A DNA stretch of 8,493 nt from Gammaproteobacteria bacterium (lineage in GTDB: Bacteria; Pseudomonadota; Gammaproteobacteria; SZUA-21), in assembly GCA_003233075.1 (NCBI GenBank), contig QIKQ01000320.1:1-8493 (forward strand), written 5' to 3'. The notes beneath the pieces are model-generated. The model had not been told where the DNA came from. It saw only the letters and a list, made by a program, of their open reading frames with translations, and made no database searches. Below are positions 7,147-8,493 of this stretch, in pieces; the stretch's first letter is position 1, and each line of letters opens with the position of its first letter. The position numbers were made by a program, and so were the translations under genes.

Positions 7147-7155
7147 TGTTATATT
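7147..7155 (+). promoter_or_regulatory. Possible extended -10 promoter for the exported-protein gene
   Basis: TGTTATATT (7147-7155) matches an extended -10 with no good -35. If it is used, transcription starts near 7162, past the upstream ATG codons at 7143 and 7146, which agrees with translation starting at 7191. Confidence 0.35.
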
Positions 7156-7174
7156 TGATTGCAGGAAAAATGAC

Positions 7175-7180
7175 TAAGGA
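7175..7180 (+). promoter_or_regulatory. Ribosome binding site supporting the 7191 start
   Basis: TAAGGA at 7175-7180 lies 10 bases before the ATG at 7191. The upstream ATGs at 7143 and 7146 have no Shine-Dalgarno. The in-frame ATG at 7170 has AGGA only about 4 bases ahead, which is too close to be favoured. Confidence 0.6.
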
Positions 7181-7190
7181 ATCCGAAATA

Positions 7191-7886
7191 ATGCAAGATA
7201 GGCGAGTTATTTATATTTTTTTTATCGGTATTAGCTTATTGTCACAAATTACAAGCTCCGCATTTGCAAAAAAATCATATGAACAGCAAGTAGAAGCATG
7301 GCTAAATAATGAAATAGATGATTTACCTTCGCAAAATATTAACGGCGGAAAACTAAAGTTTTTTAAAGAGCCACCCAAGCAAAAAGTTCATCACCATCAC
7401 AATACTTTGTTTGTCGCAAAAAAAAGCATGGATAGTGGTTGGATTAAGTTGCTCCAGTGCCATGAAAATATGGACTCATTTCCTAGCGCCCAAGTGGTTT
7501 ATAATGTAAATAAAGTGAAAAATATAAAAATCACCCGCACTAAAAATATTGGCAAGGCATGGGTCGACAAATCTTCTGTGCAATTACAAAACGTCAAAAA
7601 AAATGCACAGCTTTGCATCGAGATCGACAGTAAAGCTTTGCACAAAAATAAAGATGGCAGCTTTTCTCTTCGTAATGGACCATTCATGCGAAAGTTCCTC
7701 GATGGTTTTTTCCCAATGCGAGTATCATTCGATTTGAAACTACCAAAAGAATTAAAGTTTGTTAGTATTTCACCCAATCAACAAGACGGCTTTCGGGTAA
7801 AAAAAACTGACACAGGCTTACATTTTGATGCCTGGTTTGAGGGAAAACTTTACACCAATATTTTATTACACGCAGTCAAAAAATAA
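7191..7886 (+). CDS. Conserved secreted/periplasmic protein of unknown function
   Basis: 231 residues from the chosen start. Residues 1-26 form a signal peptide: basic MQDRR, a hydrophobic stretch from 6 to about 20, and SAFA before the mature KKS, a good signal peptidase I site. The first mature cysteine is C90, so it is not a lipoprotein. The mature protein has just two cysteines, C90 (LLQCHENMD) and C142 (AQLCIEID), which could form a disulfide. The most family-like blocks are NIGKAWVDKSSVQL (119-132), RNGPFMRKFLDGFFPMRV (161-178) and SPNQQDGF with DAWFEG near the end; I recall similar uncharacterised exported proteins in other gammaproteobacteria, but no function. An HHHH run (67-70) lies in a lysine-rich linker. 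The longer ORF from 7143 would add 16 residues before the signal peptide, without ribosome-site support. It is divergent from yrfG. Confidence 0.82.
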   Translation: MQDRRVIYIFFIGISLLSQITSSAFAKKSYEQQVEAWLNNEIDDLPSQNINGGKLKFFKEPPKQKVHHHHNTLFVAKKSMDSGWIKLLQCHENMDSFPSAQVVYNVNKVKNIKITRTKNIGKAWVDKSSVQLQNVKKNAQLCIEIDSKALHKNKDGSFSLRNGPFMRKFLDGFFPMRVSFDLKLPKELKFVSISPNQQDGFRVKKTDTGLHFDAWFEGKLYTNILLHAVKK

Positions 7887-7985
7887 TGGTGCAATATTTT
7901 TAATTGGGTAGTAAAGTAATACAAATCAATTACAAAAACATTAATTTCTATTAACTCTCCAATTTTTCAGCCGATAAAATACAAT

Positions 7986-8208
7986 GACAGCATTTATACC
8001 CCATCGTTGCATAAAATGTTGAATTCAGGGCTATTTTAATCGAGTATTATAGGCTCTCACGCTGTATTTTCTAGTGCGAGCATAGTTCATTCTACGCGAG
8101 TTCTAGAAAATACGAGTACGAGCCTATAATACTCGATAAAAATAGAGTGAAACGTTCCTGATCCGATATTTTATGCAATGATGGGGTATAGTGTCGATCA
8201 CTGCTGTC
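7986..8208. repeat. Long imperfect inverted repeat (possible MITE-like or structured RNA element)
   Basis: The two arms pair in blocks. GACAGCA (7986-7992) pairs with 8202-8208. Bases 7995-8017 pair with 8168-8190, 22 of 23 matching and the exception being G·T. TCAGG (8025-8029) pairs with 8158-8162. Bases 8031-8056 pair with 8120-8145, 25 of 26. GTATTTTCTAG (8064-8074) pairs perfectly with 8103-8113. The centre at 8075-8102 is not well paired. The right arm carries extra bases relative to the left between some blocks. No ORF lies inside, and I could not see a clear target-site duplication. Confidence 0.85.
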
Positions 8209-8298
8209 CCGCTAGCTTTAGTCTTATTTCATGAAAAGCAGTCATGTGAAGTTATAACGGAAGAATGGGTGAGGGAGACATGAAGCTAGAAAATGGTC

Positions 8299-8417
8299 GT
8301 CTTTGCGAAGCGGCGCACGCCGCTGAAGCAATCTCGTCAATATTGTGAGGTACCTCATATCGGCAGTGGTGATATTGAAAAGGAGATTGCTTCGTTTTGA
8401 TCATGGTCTTACGACCA
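8299..8417. repeat. Paired head-to-head hairpin repeat, copy 2
   Basis: The left unit is intact: GTCTTTGCGA (8299-8308), a GC-rich hairpin AGCGGCG-CA-CGCCGCT (8309-8324), then GAAGCAATCTC (8325-8335). The right unit begins with the reverse complement GAGATTGCTTC (8383-8393) and has the hairpin TGGTC-TTAC-GACCA (8404-8417), but the TCTTTGCGA flank is not recognisable. The 47-base spacer holds TCAATAT/ATATTGA (8337-8343, 8372-8378) and the 12-base palindrome TGAGGTACCTCA (8346-8357). The flanks match copy 1 at 6261-6385, whereas the hairpin cores and the spacer are unrelated. Confidence 0.75.
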
Positions 8418-8419
8418 GA

Positions 8420-8465
8420 ACCAGCGCAGCTGGTGCAGTAAGTACTTGATGAAACGCCGAAGGCG
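8420..8465. repeat. Small hairpins adjoining repeat copy 2
   Basis: ACCAGC-GCA-GCTGGT (8420-8434) has a 6-bp stem and CGCC-GAA-GGCG (8455-8465) a 4-bp stem. With the hairpin at 8404-8417 they make a row of three. They may belong to the same repeat cluster, which could continue past the window edge. Confidence 0.5.
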
Positions 8466-8493
8466 GTTCTGAAGTGAGTCGTGTAGGCCATGG

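Larger units (their letters stand above)
7887..8493. other. Gene-free right end, occupied by inverted repeats
   Basis: I find no credible gene after the exported-protein stop. The stretch is filled by a 223-base imperfect inverted repeat and then by a paired hairpin repeat with further small hairpins running almost to the edge. A 79-codon minus-strand ORF (8252-8491) consists largely of repeat sequence and has no support as a gene. No clear intrinsic terminator follows the exported-protein gene; the long inverted repeat about 100 bases downstream may do that job. Confidence 0.55.

Noticed and set aside
7143..7190. Upstream ATG at 7143 as the start of the exported protein
   Set aside because: No ribosome site, and it puts 16 residues in front of an otherwise typical signal peptide; the ATG at 7191 has TAAGGA at good spacing.
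7387..7401. HHHH run in the exported protein as an engineered His tag or a metal-binding signature
   Set aside because: It is a four-histidine run inside a lysine-rich linker of a natural-looking protein; alone it supports no function.
6261..8417. CRISPR array suggested by the recurring GAAGCAATCTC motif
   Set aside because: Only four motif occurrences, in two inverted pairs almost 2 kb apart with genes between them and no regular repeat-spacer rhythm or cas gene.
8252..8491. 79-codon minus-strand ORF at the right end
   Set aside because: Composed mainly of the paired hairpin repeat and neighbouring hairpins, with no domain or ribosome-site support.

Overview
The window looks like a chromosomal stretch of an AT-rich gammaproteobacterium. 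The evidence is the protein sequences: alpha-glucan phosphorylase, transcription terminator Rho (same length and start as E. coli Rho, give or take one residue), thioredoxin and a YrfG-type nucleotidase all align almost end to end with enterobacterial proteins as I remember them, while intergenic DNA and third codon positions are AT-rich. Intergenic hairpin repeats with TCTTTGCGA / GAAGCAATCTC flanks resemble dispersed palindromic repeats that I associate with Legionella/Coxiella-like and some Rickettsiales genomes. Placement in or near Legionellales is an inference, not a demonstration.

Layout from left to right: (1) a possible 27-codon 3' end of an unidentified gene, then a leader with two hairpins; (2) glgP on the plus strand (start corrected to the ATG at 257); (3) convergent to it, rho on the minus strand, preceded by a 329-base leader and then trxA, also minus, in the classical trxA-rho order; (4) about 600 bases without a convincing gene, ahead of an 89-codon ORF that may be the truncated front end of a larger gene; (5) a small cysteine-cluster (YkgJ/YcgN-type) protein with a clear promoter and ribosome site; (6) a paired hairpin repeat between this gene and the convergent yrfG-like HAD phosphatase gene; (7) divergent from yrfG, a gene for a secreted or periplasmic protein of unknown function; (8) a gene-free right end of about 600 bases holding a 223-base imperfect inverted repeat and a second copy of the paired hairpin repeat.

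The genes do not form one pathway. trxA and rho are a conserved housekeeping pair (thiol reduction; transcription termination). GlgP mobilises glycogen to glucose 1-phosphate, YrfG dephosphorylates purine monophosphates, and the two small conserved proteins have no assigned role. I see no defence system, mobile-element gene, CRISPR array, tRNA or rRNA. The least ordinary content is non-coding: the paired repeats whose flanks are conserved while their hairpin cores change completely, the long inverted repeat, and a G-free, C-containing patch in the rho leader that could serve autogenous Rho control.
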